This document shows, in pieces, positions 1 to 8,221 of a stretch of DNA of 64,000 nt (position 1 is its first letter; every line of letters starts with the position of its first letter). Source of the DNA: CAYYKK01 sp046351395 (GTDB lineage Bacteria > Myxococcota_A > Polyangia > Polyangiales > Polyangiaceae); the NCBI GenBank assembly GCA_046351395.1, contig JAXLYP010000020.1, positions 124,001 to 188,000 of the forward strand, in the 5' to 3' direction. The notes beneath the pieces were generated by a model. That model searched no databases and was not told the DNA's origin. It saw nothing but the letters and a program-made list of their open reading frames with translations. A program made the position numbers and the translations under genes.

Positions 1-497
1 GCGACGATGACGATCCGCCCGGGATCGCGGACCTGGCGAAAGCGCGGGTGACGCGACGCCGGATCGAGGGGCTCGACGCCGCGCGCGCGGAGCAGGTCGA
101 ACAGGCACGCGCGGACGCGCGCCTCGAAGTCGTGGAACGTCTCGCCCCCGTCCGCGCCGCTCCACCACGAGTCGAGCGGGCGCTCGCGCATCTTCCGGAA
201 GCGATCCGCGACCTCGATCGGATCGAGCGACGTCCAGTCGGGGAGCCTGAACTCCGTGAGGTCGTCGATGACGAGCGGCGTGAGGCCGAGCGCGTGGGCG
301 AACGGCTCCGCGGTCTCCCGGGCCCTGCGCGCGGGCGACACGATCAGCTCGGCCGGCTTCTTCTTCGATCCCGCGAGCGCCTCCGCGGCGAGCTTCGCCT
401 GCGCGCGCCCGCGAGGGGTGAGGGCGGGATCCATCTCCGGCCGGCCGTCGTCCGACACCCATTTCGGCTCACCGTGGCGAACCAAGACAAGCTCCAT
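1..497 (-). CDS. Histidine phosphatase family protein (phosphoglycerate mutase-like), 3' end outside window
   Basis: The reverse strand reads open from an ATG at 497 to the window edge, about 165 codons. Residues 7-9 are the RHG phospho-acceptor motif near the N-terminus (LVRHGEP). A second catalytic arginine is likely in SPARRARET, and the acid probably lies in TEFRLPD. This is the standard layout of the histidine phosphatase superfamily, where His is transiently phosphorylated. The C-terminal His motif would lie just past the edge, since the frame ends at GRIVIVA. The ribosome site GTAGGAG overlaps the stop of the upstream protease gene, so the two are probably co-transcribed. The natural substrate cannot be told from sequence. 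Confidence 0.85.
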   Translation of the reverse strand, partial: MELVLVRHGEPKWVSDDGRPEMDPALTPRGRAQAKLAAEALAGSKKKPAELIVSPARRARETAEPFAHALGLTPLVIDDLTEFRLPDWTSLDPIEVADRFRKMRERPLDSWWSGADGGETFHDFEARVRACLFDLLRARGVEPLDPASRHPRFRQVRDPGRIVIV

Positions 498-503
498 GAT
501 CTC

Positions 504-1571
504 CTACGTTAGCAGGACCGGTCGGCGCGGCTCTCGGCCGCGAGCAGGCTGAACGCGTCTCCTTGCTGCTCCGCTTCGGCTCCTCGAGCGCGCGGCGAGC
601 GCCGCGACGAGGGATGTGAGCGGGAGGAGCGCGCGCGGGTCGACATCATGAAGGGCCGGCCCGGGAGCGGCGGCGCACCCCTCCTCGATGGTGGGTGGGG
701 ACTCCTTCGGCGGCGGCTCGACGGGCTGGGGCGCCGCCCAGTCGGGGGGATCGTACCCGCCGATCTCCGCGGCGTGGACCGCGCCGTCGCGAAGGAACCC
801 CTCGTGCGCGTCGATCGACGTGTAGACGAGCTCGTCCGGGAGGGTGCTCGCGCCCGGGTACTCGAGGTGACGCACGAACACGCCGGTCACCTCGCCGTTC
901 GACGTGAGCGCGGGGCTGCCCGAGTCACCGGGCCGACCGCCCGTGTGGGCGACGGACGGGTGCCCGATCCACTCGAGCGCGCCGGTGAACGACTTCCCGC
1001 AATCGCCGACGCAGAACCCCGTGAGACCGTCGAGCCTGCGGCGCGTGCCGATCCCCGCGCCGTCGCCCGACTGCCCATACCCTACGGCGGCGAACGCTTC
1101 GCCGACCGACATCGGCGCGTCGAGGCGCGGGAGGAGGAGGAGCCCGTCCGCGATGGGCTCTTTGAGGAGGACGAGCGCGATGTCCCGATCGCAGAGCGAC
1201 TCCCCAGGCACGGCGGGGGTGAGGACCTCCTGGACCTCCGCGTAGTCCCCAGTCGTCTGCGGGGCGACCGTCGCGTGCGTGTAGAGGAGCTTCGAGGTGT
1301 CCACCACGCCGCCGAACGTGAACGCCGCGCACGTCTGGCCCGAGGTCGCGGTGGTGGACACGCAGTGCGCCGCCGTGAGCACGAGGTTCGGCGCAATCCT
1401 CGCACCGCTGCAGAGCTCGTTGATCGCGGTGTTCGCGAGCGCGACGACCGCCGTGTCGGACTCGTCGATCGCGCCGCCCTCGATCGCGGCGGGCGCCGAG
1501 ATCGTGGGCTCCTCCACGCTGCACCCAGCGCCCAGCAGGACCGAGAGGAGGAGCGGGAGGCCCGAGCGCAC
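504..1571 (-). CDS. Trypsin-like (S1) serine protease, putative lipoprotein
   Basis: 355 residues from a GTG start with a good ribosome site (GCAGGAGAG). The N-terminus is a lipoprotein signal with lipobox LLGAGC (Cys17). The chymotrypsin-fold triad is complete: His69 in LTAAHC, Asp130 in DRDIALVLL and Ser217 in GDSGSP. The mature protein is probably a secreted, lipid-anchored endopeptidase. After the protease domain a Pro/Glu-rich linker leads to a Cys, a weakly hydrophobic stretch (ALLPLTSLVAALAA) and an Arg/Ser-rich end. That end resembles a degenerate MYXO-CTERM tail, so both lipid anchoring and C-terminal processing are possible. It sits just upstream of the phosphatase gene. Confidence 0.88.
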   Translation of the reverse strand: MRSGLPLLLSVLLGAGCSVEEPTISAPAAIEGGAIDESDTAVVALANTAINELCSGARIAPNLVLTAAHCVSTTATSGQTCAAFTFGGVVDTSKLLYTHATVAPQTTGDYAEVQEVLTPAVPGESLCDRDIALVLLKEPIADGLLLLPRLDAPMSVGEAFAAVGYGQSGDGAGIGTRRRLDGLTGFCVGDCGKSFTGALEWIGHPSVAHTGGRPGDSGSPALTSNGEVTGVFVRHLEYPGASTLPDELVYTSIDAHEGFLRDGAVHAAEIGGYDPPDWAAPQPVEPPPKESPPTIEEGCAAAPGPALHDVDPRALLPLTSLVAALAARSRSRSGAARRRVQPARGREPRRPVLLT

Positions 1572-1643
1572 CTCTCCTGCATAGCACCCGCTCCGCCGTC
1601 AGGCGCCTTGACCGCGCGCCCCCGGCGCGCGACGAACCCTCGC

Positions 1644-2072
1644 ATGAAGCTGTTCGACACGTTCGTCAAGGTGGTTGACCGAACGGATCTGCTCCTCGAC
1701 AAGGTGCGCAAGACCCCGCGCAAGCGGCTCGACGTCGTGCCCGAGCCGATCGCGGTGCACGATCCCTTCGCGCCGGTCGAGGCCGCGCCCAAAGCGCCCG
1801 AGGCGCCGCGCGAGGTTCCGCTCGGCGATCCCGCGCTCGCCGCGCAGGTCTACGGCAAGCGGACGTGCGAGTGGTCCGGGCGCGCGGTGCAGCTCCTCCG
1901 CGAAGGCGGCGTGGACGCGCGCTTCATCAATTTGGACGAGCCCGAGCACCGGCACCTCGAGGTGAAGCTCGTCGCGGCGACGAAGCAGTACACGCTGCCC
2001 TACGTCTACCTCGCAGGACAGTTCGTGGGAGGCTACGACGCGCTCGCCGAGCGCATGAAAACGGCTCGCTGA
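1644..2072 (+). CDS. Glutaredoxin-like protein with CxxS active site
   Basis: 142 residues from ATG 1644, divergent from the protease with a 72-bp spacer. The frame is open upstream, but the earlier part is antisense to the protease. Residues 1-60 are a family-unrelated extension rich in basic residues, Pro and Ala. Residues 66-140 form a glutaredoxin fold with the active site at Cys75-Glu-Trp-Ser78, the cis-proline motif TLPY (117-120) and the glutathione-binding GGYD (129-132). The missing second cysteine makes a monothiol-type chemistry (deglutathionylation or Fe-S handling) more likely than dithiol disulfide reduction. No signal peptide is evident, so it is probably cytoplasmic. Confidence 0.82.
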   Translation: MKLFDTFVKVVDRTDLLLDKVRKTPRKRLDVVPEPIAVHDPFAPVEAAPKAPEAPREVPLGDPALAAQVYGKRTCEWSGRAVQLLREGGVDARFINLDEPEHRHLEVKLVAATKQYTLPYVYLAGQFVGGYDALAERMKTAR

Positions 2073-2121
2073 GCCGCGCGCGGTCGAGGCGGCGCTGGCG
2101 CGAACTTCAGGCCGTCGGTAC

Positions 2122-2667
2122 CTAATACCACTCGGCGCCGATGCCGCCCGCGAGCGAGAGCAGGACACCGCGGTCGAAGTAGGTGACGTGCGGGTCGAGG
2201 CCGATGGCGAAGGACTGCCGCCGGCTGAACCCCTTCGAGCTCCCGAGGAGCAGCGAGATCCGCACGTGCCCGCCGGGCTCGATCGGGCTCGCGTTGCCTG
2301 CGAACGAGCCGCTCGTCACGAGATCGAGCGAGGGGCCGAACCCCACTCCGAACGTGTCCTCGATCGTGAAGTCCGCGAGGATCGCGTTGAAGTCGCTCGC
2401 GCCCACCTTCGGCCCGTTGCGGAACAGAAAGAAGCCGAGCGGGCTGTTCTGGTAGTAGAGGCTGAAGACGTCCGTGATTTGGACGCCGATGCGACCGCCG
2501 AGCGAGATCGAGCCCCCGTTCCCGCGGTTCGTGTCGCTGAAGACGCCGAAGTAGCCGCCGTTCAGGCTGAAGCCCCCGCGCACGCGCGGGTCGGCCTTCG
2601 CGGTCGCGGGGAGCGCGATCGCGAGGGCAGCGAGACCGGCGGTGAGCGCGGAGGCGAGGCGAGACAT
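2122..2667 (-). CDS. Putative outer-membrane beta-barrel protein, uncharacterised
   Basis: 181 residues with a clear Sec signal peptide (residues 1-25, ending ATAKA). The rest is rich in Gly, Ser and aromatic residues, with alternating hydrophobic/polar strands such as GGFSLNGGYFGVFSD and SLYYQNSPLGFFLF. It ends in Glu-Trp-Tyr, an aromatic terminus typical of barrels inserted by the BAM complex. The size would suit an eight-strand barrel. No family was recognised. It is convergent with the glutaredoxin gene and divergent from the DUF2914 gene. Confidence 0.72.
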   Translation of the reverse strand: MSRLASALTAGLAALAIALPATAKADPRVRGGFSLNGGYFGVFSDTNRGNGGSISLGGRIGVQITDVFSLYYQNSPLGFFLFRNGPKVGASDFNAILADFTIEDTFGVGFGPSLDLVTSGSFAGNASPIEPGGHVRISLLLGSSKGFSRRQSFAIGLDPHVTYFDRGVLLSLAGGIGAEWY

Positions 2668-2805
2668 CGACGCTGTTTGGGCTTAGCACGTGCGCCACGC
2701 CCAGCGAAGAAACAGCCCCCGCCGAAGTCTTGCCCGAGCTCTCGGGGAGCCGCTTTCTTTTCCAGGTCAGGACCCGCGTGGCATGCACGCGCCGAGGTGA
2801 ACCCG

Positions 2806-3489
2806 ATGCGCGCTCTCCCGCTCGTCCTCCTGCTGGGTCTCGCGGCCTGCAACAAACCCATCGACTCCGAACCCAAGAAGGACGATCTGCCCGCGCTCGC
2901 GAAGGTCGAAGAGGCGAAGGCGCCGAACGAGCAGGGCGACGCGACCAAGCCCGGTCGCCTTCAGAAGCCCGAGCCCGTCGCCGACACGAGCACCGTGAAC
3001 GACGGCGCGCCGCCCTCGGACGACCACGCGTCGGACGCCGCGGACGATCCGCCCTCGGAGCCCCGCCCCACTTCGAAGCACAAGCGCCCGGCCCACGAGG
3101 ACTCCGCGTCGAGCGACGACGGCGGCGACGACGACGCCGACAAGGCGACGACCCCCACGCACCTCGCCATCAAGCGGATCCAGTTCGCCGAGGCGATCGA
3201 CAAGCGAGAGCCCGTGTCCCCCGAGGAGACGTTCTCCGCGAAGCAGACGGAGAAGCTGTACGCGTTCGTCGAGCTCGACAACCCGGAGAAGGCGCGCGGG
3301 CGCGTGTTCGTGCACTTCATCCCGCCGTTGGGCAGCACGTCGAAGGTGGAGCTCCGCGTGGGCGACAAATCGCGCTGGCGCACGTGGGCCCTGCGCCGCA
3401 GCGTGAAGGCCGTCGGGACGTGGACCGTCGTCGTGAAGGACGCGAAGGGCAACGAGCTCGGGCGCCGCACGTTCGAGGTCACGGAGTAG
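2806..3489 (+). CDS. DUF2914 domain lipoprotein
   Basis: 227 residues from ATG 2806, chosen because it begins a lipoprotein signal (MRALPLVLLLGLAAC, Cys15). The open frame extends further upstream only as antisense to the barrel gene. Residues 20-120 are a charged, low-complexity linker rich in Asp, Glu, Lys and Pro. Residues about 125-227 match the DUF2914 pattern: an IQFAEAIDKREP start, FVELDNPE, then the DKSRWRTWAL core and a GTWTVVVKDAKG end. DUF2914 is a small beta-rich extracytoplasmic domain of unknown function, often in regulatory or envelope proteins. The next gene begins 4 bp after the stop, so the two form an operon. Confidence 0.82.
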   Translation: MRALPLVLLLGLAACNKPIDSEPKKDDLPALAKVEEAKAPNEQGDATKPGRLQKPEPVADTSTVNDGAPPSDDHASDAADDPPSEPRPTSKHKRPAHEDSASSDDGGDDDADKATTPTHLAIKRIQFAEAIDKREPVSPEETFSAKQTEKLYAFVELDNPEKARGRVFVHFIPPLGSTSKVELRVGDKSRWRTWALRRSVKAVGTWTVVVKDAKGNELGRRTFEVTE

Positions 3490-3493
3490 GGCG

Positions 3494-4129
3494 ATGGCGG
3501 CCTCCTCCCGAACCAAGGTCGCGGCCGGCGGCGCCGCGCTGGGCTTGAGCGTCCTCGGCGCGGCGGCGTTCGCTGCGTCGGTGCGCGCGTCCCCCACGGA
3601 GCTCGAGCCGAACCTCTCGATGAGCGTCCCCGCGATCGAGGGACCGCAGGGCACGACGACCTACGAGATCCTGCCCGACGTGAACCTCCCGTCGAAGGTC
3701 GAGGATCGCATCAAGCAGGTGGCCGGGCGCTACCACAAGGCGACCGGGAAGATCCTCACGGTGACGAGCGGGACGCGCGACGCCGCGTCGCAGGCCGAGG
3801 CCATCTACGACAAGCTCGCCGCGGGCGACGACGTCGTGAAGCTCTACAAAAACAAGGACGCCGCGCTCGAGCTCAAGGCCGTCTTCGATCGAGGCAAGTC
3901 CGACAAGGACGACAAGGAGACGATCGTCGCCCGGATGGCGAAGGCGATCCGCGCGCAGATCAAGCGCGGGGTCTTCATCTCCGCGCACCTGCGATCCGGC
4001 GCGGCGGACATCCGCAACGTCGACATGTCGAGCGCGGAGAAGCAGTCCTTCGTGGAGGCGGCGGAGAAGAGCGGCCTGCGCGTGCTCGCGGAGACGACGC
4101 CCCCGCACTTCCACGTGCAACTCGACTGA
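3494..4129 (+). CDS. M15-like zinc peptidase fold protein (D-Ala-D-Ala carboxypeptidase-like)
   Basis: 211 residues with an N-terminal hydrophobic segment (10-30) that may be a signal peptide or anchor. The C-terminal half carries the M15/VanY-type signature: SGTRD (92-96), SAHLRSGAADI (163-173, giving zinc ligands His165 and Asp172), Glu200 as a likely general base, and PHFHVQ (204-209) for the last ligand. The inferred role is cleavage of peptidoglycan cross-link or stem peptides, but the long helical insert between the motifs is unusual. The ribosome site overlaps the stop of the DUF2914 gene, so coupled translation is likely. Confidence 0.68.
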   Translation: MAASSRTKVAAGGAALGLSVLGAAAFAASVRASPTELEPNLSMSVPAIEGPQGTTTYEILPDVNLPSKVEDRIKQVAGRYHKATGKILTVTSGTRDAASQAEAIYDKLAAGDDVVKLYKNKDAALELKAVFDRGKSDKDDKETIVARMAKAIRAQIKRGVFISAHLRSGAADIRNVDMSSAEKQSFVEAAEKSGLRVLAETTPPHFHVQLD

Positions 4130-4242
4130 CGAGGTGCCGAACCCCGCGAGCTCCTTGCGCTCCTCGGCCCTCCGAGGATCACGCCGCGGACCTTCCCGAG
4201 AGGGCGTTGCTGCGCCCGGAGCCTTTGGATAGCGTGCGCGTC

Positions 4243-5748
4243 ATGACGGACTTCGCCGAGGGGCGCGCGAGCGAGAGGGTTGGCTCACGAGGGCGAGGCC
4301 GAGCCGCGCTCGCCCTCGGGCTCGTCGCACTTTCGGGGGTCGGGCTGTCGGCCGCGTGCGGCCCGACCCAGGTCGTCACGCCCACGCCCGTCGGCTCGGG
4401 GAGCGCGATCGCGTCGGCGCAGCCGCGCACCTGCCGCCAGCCCATCGAGGCGAACCTCGCCGCGGATCAGCGCACGCGAGCCCTCATCAACAAGAAGCGC
4501 AAGGGCGGGATCGTCCCCATCAAGGTCGCTGTCGACCCGGACTGCGGGCTCCAAATCACGGTGCTCGATCAGTGCGGGAGCAAGGGCTACTACGACTTTC
4601 AGCCCTACTCCGGTCAGCACAAGACGCTGATCCACAACGACGCCGAGCTCCGCGCGGAGCTCCCGCTCGGGGGAGATCAGTTCGCGCACAAGCTGAAGGA
4701 CGGTCAGGTCCTCCGCTCGGACGAGGCCTACCTCGGCACGTTCGAGACCTCGGCGCCCGTGCGCAAGCAGGACCTCAAGGGGAGCCGCTGCTCCGAGGCG
4801 ACGCACTACATCTCGAAGATCTACATCGGCGGGTTCGCGATGGCCGCGGGCCCCGCGAGCATCGAGTCCGCGGAGTCGATCTTCTGGCAGCCGAGCAACA
4901 GCGTGTTCCTCCAGGAGGGGAACCGGCAAGCGTGCGAGGAGTCCGGCTCGCGCTACGAGAACGAGCTCTGCTCCGTCCCGCTGAAGATCGAGTTCGGCGA
5001 GTTCAGCGCGATCCCGTCCGCGGACGAGGAGTGCGCGCACGACCCCTGCGAGGCGGGGGACAAGCTCGCGAAGACGTGCAACACGTGCGTCGAGGCCGTG
5101 TGCAGCACGGTCGGGTATTGCTGCACGAGCCACTGGGACAGCGGCTGCATCAACAAGGCGAAGCAGATCTGCGACAGTCCCTGCACGAACTGCGCGCACA
5201 GCCTGTGCGAAGCGGGCGAGAAGCTCGACCCGACGTGCAACCCGTGCGTCCAGCAGATCTGCGCGCAGGACTCGTTCTGCTGCAACGAGAAGTGGGACAC
5301 GTCGTGCGCGAACCGCGTGCCGACCGTGTGCTCCCTCGCGCCGGACGTGTTCGCGAAGCAGGGCTGCGACAAGGTCACGCCGAGCTGCAGCGGCGGTCAG
5401 ATCTGGGACGGCAAGGCGTGCGTCTGCCCGGCGGGTCAGCTGTGGGACGGCTTCGCGTGCGTGACGCCGGCGGCGTGCCACGACGTCTGCACCGCGGGCG
5501 TCCCCCAGCTCGCGAGCTGCGACAGCTGCACCGACAAGATCTGCGCCGCCGACCCGTACTGCTGCAACACGGGCTGGGACGTGAGCTGCGCGAGCAAGGT
5601 GAAGACCCTCTGCAACAAGATGTGCCCGGGGGACACGCCCATCGTCGTGCCGCCCCCTCCGTGCAAGTCGAAGGGCGTGGGCTGCGTGAAGAACAGCGAC
5701 TGCTGCTCGAGCTTCTGCAAGGCCGGCAAGTGCAGTCAGCCCGACTGA
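4243..5748 (+). CDS. Cysteine-rich repeat lipoprotein
   Basis: 501 residues from ATG 4243; a further in-frame upstream start is less likely because it lengthens an already long leader. A basic N-terminus precedes a hydrophobic segment and lipobox LSAAC (Cys39). Residues about 60-260 have no recognised fold. The C-terminal half carries three copies of a roughly 45-residue cysteine module with the pattern C-x-G-x-x-L then C-x-x-C-V, then CC, then W-D-x-x-C (cores VEAVCSTVGYCCTSHWDSGC, VQQICAQDSFCCNEKWDTSC and TDKICAADPYCCNTGWDVSC). A knottin-like end follows (CVKNSDCCSSFCKAGKC). The cysteines should be disulfide-bonded, implying surface exposure. Function unknown. Confidence 0.78.
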   Translation: MTDFAEGRASERVGSRGRGRAALALGLVALSGVGLSAACGPTQVVTPTPVGSGSAIASAQPRTCRQPIEANLAADQRTRALINKKRKGGIVPIKVAVDPDCGLQITVLDQCGSKGYYDFQPYSGQHKTLIHNDAELRAELPLGGDQFAHKLKDGQVLRSDEAYLGTFETSAPVRKQDLKGSRCSEATHYISKIYIGGFAMAAGPASIESAESIFWQPSNSVFLQEGNRQACEESGSRYENELCSVPLKIEFGEFSAIPSADEECAHDPCEAGDKLAKTCNTCVEAVCSTVGYCCTSHWDSGCINKAKQICDSPCTNCAHSLCEAGEKLDPTCNPCVQQICAQDSFCCNEKWDTSCANRVPTVCSLAPDVFAKQGCDKVTPSCSGGQIWDGKACVCPAGQLWDGFACVTPAACHDVCTAGVPQLASCDSCTDKICAADPYCCNTGWDVSCASKVKTLCNKMCPGDTPIVVPPPPCKSKGVGCVKNSDCCSSFCKAGKCSQPD

Positions 5749-5813
5749 TCGGGCGAGCCCGCGCACGCTGATCGCTCGCACCGAGGGAACGGGCCCGCCC
5801 CTCCGCGCCTGCG

Positions 5814-5888
5814 GAGAGGCGCGGCTCGCGGCGCGACGGAGAGGCGCGGTTCGCGGCGCGACGGAGAGGCGCGGCCTGCGGCGCTACG
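5814..5888. repeat. Three tandem copies of a 25-bp GC-rich unit
   Basis: A 25-bp unit beginning GAGAGGCGCGG repeats at 5814, 5839 and 5864; the first two copies are nearly identical and the third is diverged. The array fills the space between two convergent genes and runs a few bases into the 3' end of the kinase gene. Just before it, CTCCGC-gcct-GCGGAG (about 5801-5816) can form a hairpin. It may serve as a transcription barrier between the convergent genes. Confidence 0.7.
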
Positions 5889-8124
5889 GGGACGCGCAGC
5901 GCATCCCGCCGGTCGCGGCGCGCTTGTCCTCGGGCCATGCTGCGCGCGCGCTCGGTGCGATGAGCGCCGCGTCGTAGCTGAGGAAGGCGCCCCCACGCAC
6001 CACGCGGCGCGGATTGTCCGTGGGCTTGGGCGCGGGCTTCGGCTCCTCCCCGGAGCTCGTGTCGTACGGCGCGAACCAATCGCTCGTCCACTCGGCGACG
6101 TTCCCCACCATGTCGAGCGCGCCGATGGGGCTTCGCCCGTCCGGGTAATTGCCCACGGGCGCGGTGCCGCCGAAGCCGTCCTTCTCGGAGAACAATACGT
6201 CCCACGAGGCTGCGCCGGCGCCGAACTGAACCCGACACTCGAGGCCGCACGCGTTGAGCCGCGGGCCCGCGGGCGCGTCGGCGCCCCACGGCCACGGTCG
6301 ACTCTCCGGCCCGCGCGCCGCGAGCTCCCACTCGGCCTCGGTGGGCAGGCGCGCGTTTCGGAACGCGCAGTACGCCTCCGCGTCGGCGAAGCTCACGCAG
6401 TTCATCGGGTGCGTGTTTCGATCCTCGTGCCCGTAGTTGCAGAGCGGCGTCTGCATCTTCTTTCGGACGTCGTCCATGTCGGAGCCGCCCGTGTCGACGC
6501 GGACCGCGCACTTGCCTTGATCGACGCACTCTTTGTAGCGCGCGACCGTCACCTCCGTCGCGTCGATGCAGAACGGGCCGACGGTCACTTTGTGAGCGGG
6601 CTTCGCGCTCTCGTCGCCGTCGTCGCCCATGACGAACGTCGTGCGTTCGACGCGGATCATCCCCGCCGCGCAGGGGGGCAGGGCGCTCGCGCTCCCACTC
6701 CCGCTCGGGTTCGCGCTCGCGCTCGCGCTCGGAACGGCGCTGTTGCCCGACGCGCTCGCGAGCAAGGGCTGAGGATCGGCGCTCTTCGCGGGCGCGGGCG
6801 GCGTGCCGGGCGCGGCGATGCGCGAGATCGTGAACGCGCCCCCCGCGATCAGCGCGACCGCGCCGACGACGAACGGCCAGCGGCGCATCGCGCGCTTCGC
6901 GGCGGCGGGCTCGGAGACGGTGACGGAGATCGTCCGCGAGCGCGCGCCCGCGAGATCCGCGGGACCCGCGAGGGCGGTCTGCTGCGCCCGGATTTCCCCC
7001 GAGGGCGACGCGGCGTGGGCATCCGGCACGCTGGCCGCGGTCGGGTGGGCCGAGTCGCGCGGCGCGATCCCCGTGATGAGCGGCAAGCTCCCGGAGGGCG
7101 TCGGGGAGAAGCGCGGGCCCGTTCCACCGCTGCTGATGAACTCCCCCGTGGGAATCGACGCGTCGCTCGCGGAGAGCGCGCTCACGCGCCCGTCCGGGAG
7201 CGACATCCGCAGATCCCCGCCGCCGCCGCCGACGGCCTCGCCGAACGCCGCCGCAGCGGCGCCCGCCGAAGCGTACCGATCGGACGGGAGGAGCGCGGTC
7301 GCCCGGGCGAACCAGTGGTCGAGCGCCTCGGAGATCTCGACGCCGCGGCGGCGCTTCGCGCGCGCTCGCGCGCCCTCGACGATGCCCTTCGTGACCGCGA
7401 GGATCAGCTGGAACGCGTTGTCGGACTCCTCGAGCTCCTGCGCGAAATACGCCTCGCCAGCGAGCATCGTGTAGGCAACCTGCGCGAGCGCGTACACGTC
7501 CGTCGCCGCGCCGATCTCCGTCTTCGACTGGATCTGCTCCGGCGCCATGTACGACGGGGTGCCGATGGTCGCGGTCTGGTTCCCGCCGCGCATGCCGTCC
7601 GTCACCACCTTCGCGATCCCGAAGTCGAGCACCTTGAGGTGCGGCGTGCCGTCGTCGCGGAGGGTGACGAAGAGGTTCTCCGGCTTCAAATCCCGGTGGA
7701 CGATCCCCGCGGCGTGCGTGCGATCGAGCGCCATCGCGGCCTGCCGAAGCAGCTCCGCGAGCTGGTGCGGCTTCATGGGCCCCTTCTGCCGGCGGATGCT
7801 CTCGAGGTCCTGGCCGGTGAGGTACTCCATCACGATGAACGGAACCCCGGTCGTCGAGTCGACGCCCGCGTCCGTGATCTCGACGATGTGCTGGCTCGTC
7901 ACCTGCGAGACGATCGTCGCCTCTTGCTTGAAGCGATCGCGCAGCGCCTCGTTCGCGACGAGCTGGGGCAGCATGACCTTGAGCGCGCGCCGGCGCTGCG
8001 TGTCGATGTGCACGACCTCGTAGACCGCGCCCATCCCCCCGGAGGCGAGGCACTTGATGACGCGATAACGACCGTTGAAGACCCCACCGATCGTCAGCGC
8101 GACTGGGTTGCCGCTCTCCGCCAT
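5884..8124 (-). CDS. Ser/Thr protein kinase fused to a SUMF1 (formylglycine-enzyme-like) sensor domain
   Basis: 746 residues from ATG 8124 (MAESGNPVAL). A longer frame exists but would run into the upstream gene's 3' end. The kinase domain (about 18-290) has a Gly loop (LASGGMGAVYE), Lys49 in ALKVM, HRDLKPEN (Asp145), DFG (Asp167) and APEQ, typical of bacterial Hanks kinases. A Ser/Ala/Pro linker leads to one transmembrane helix (about 415-435). The extracytoplasmic part (485-746) is a SUMF1/FGE-sulfatase fold with GMIRV, LPTEAEWE, DMVGNVAEWT and RGGAF. The inference is a membrane receptor kinase whose outer domain binds a ligand, in place of the usual PASTA or TPR sensor. Substrates are unknown. 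Confidence 0.92.
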   Translation of the reverse strand: MAESGNPVALTIGGVFNGRYRVIKCLASGGMGAVYEVVHIDTQRRRALKVMLPQLVANEALRDRFKQEATIVSQVTSQHIVEITDAGVDSTTGVPFIVMEYLTGQDLESIRRQKGPMKPHQLAELLRQAAMALDRTHAAGIVHRDLKPENLFVTLRDDGTPHLKVLDFGIAKVVTDGMRGGNQTATIGTPSYMAPEQIQSKTEIGAATDVYALAQVAYTMLAGEAYFAQELEESDNAFQLILAVTKGIVEGARARAKRRRGVEISEALDHWFARATALLPSDRYASAGAAAAAFGEAVGGGGGDLRMSLPDGRVSALSASDASIPTGEFISSGGTGPRFSPTPSGSLPLITGIAPRDSAHPTAASVPDAHAASPSGEIRAQQTALAGPADLAGARSRTISVTVSEPAAAKRAMRRWPFVVGAVALIAGGAFTISRIAAPGTPPAPAKSADPQPLLASASGNSAVPSASASANPSGSGSASALPPCAAGMIRVERTTFVMGDDGDESAKPAHKVTVGPFCIDATEVTVARYKECVDQGKCAVRVDTGGSDMDDVRKKMQTPLCNYGHEDRNTHPMNCVSFADAEAYCAFRNARLPTEAEWELAARGPESRPWPWGADAPAGPRLNACGLECRVQFGAGAASWDVLFSEKDGFGGTAPVGNYPDGRSPIGALDMVGNVAEWTSDWFAPYDTSSGEEPKPAPKPTDNPRRVVRGGAFLSYDAALIAPSARAAWPEDKRAATGGMRCASP

Positions 8125-8221
8125 GTTCGAGCGGGAGTCTAGCCGAAGGGAGCTTCGAGGCCAGCTCTCGCGGAGCGTGGGCCTCGGCCCGCGGCGCCCC
8201 GCCGTCGGCTCGGGAGGAGCC

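Noticed and set aside
5814..5888. 25-bp tandem repeat as a CRISPR or origin iteron array
   Set aside because: There are only three copies with no spacers, no AT-rich region and no replication or cas gene nearby.
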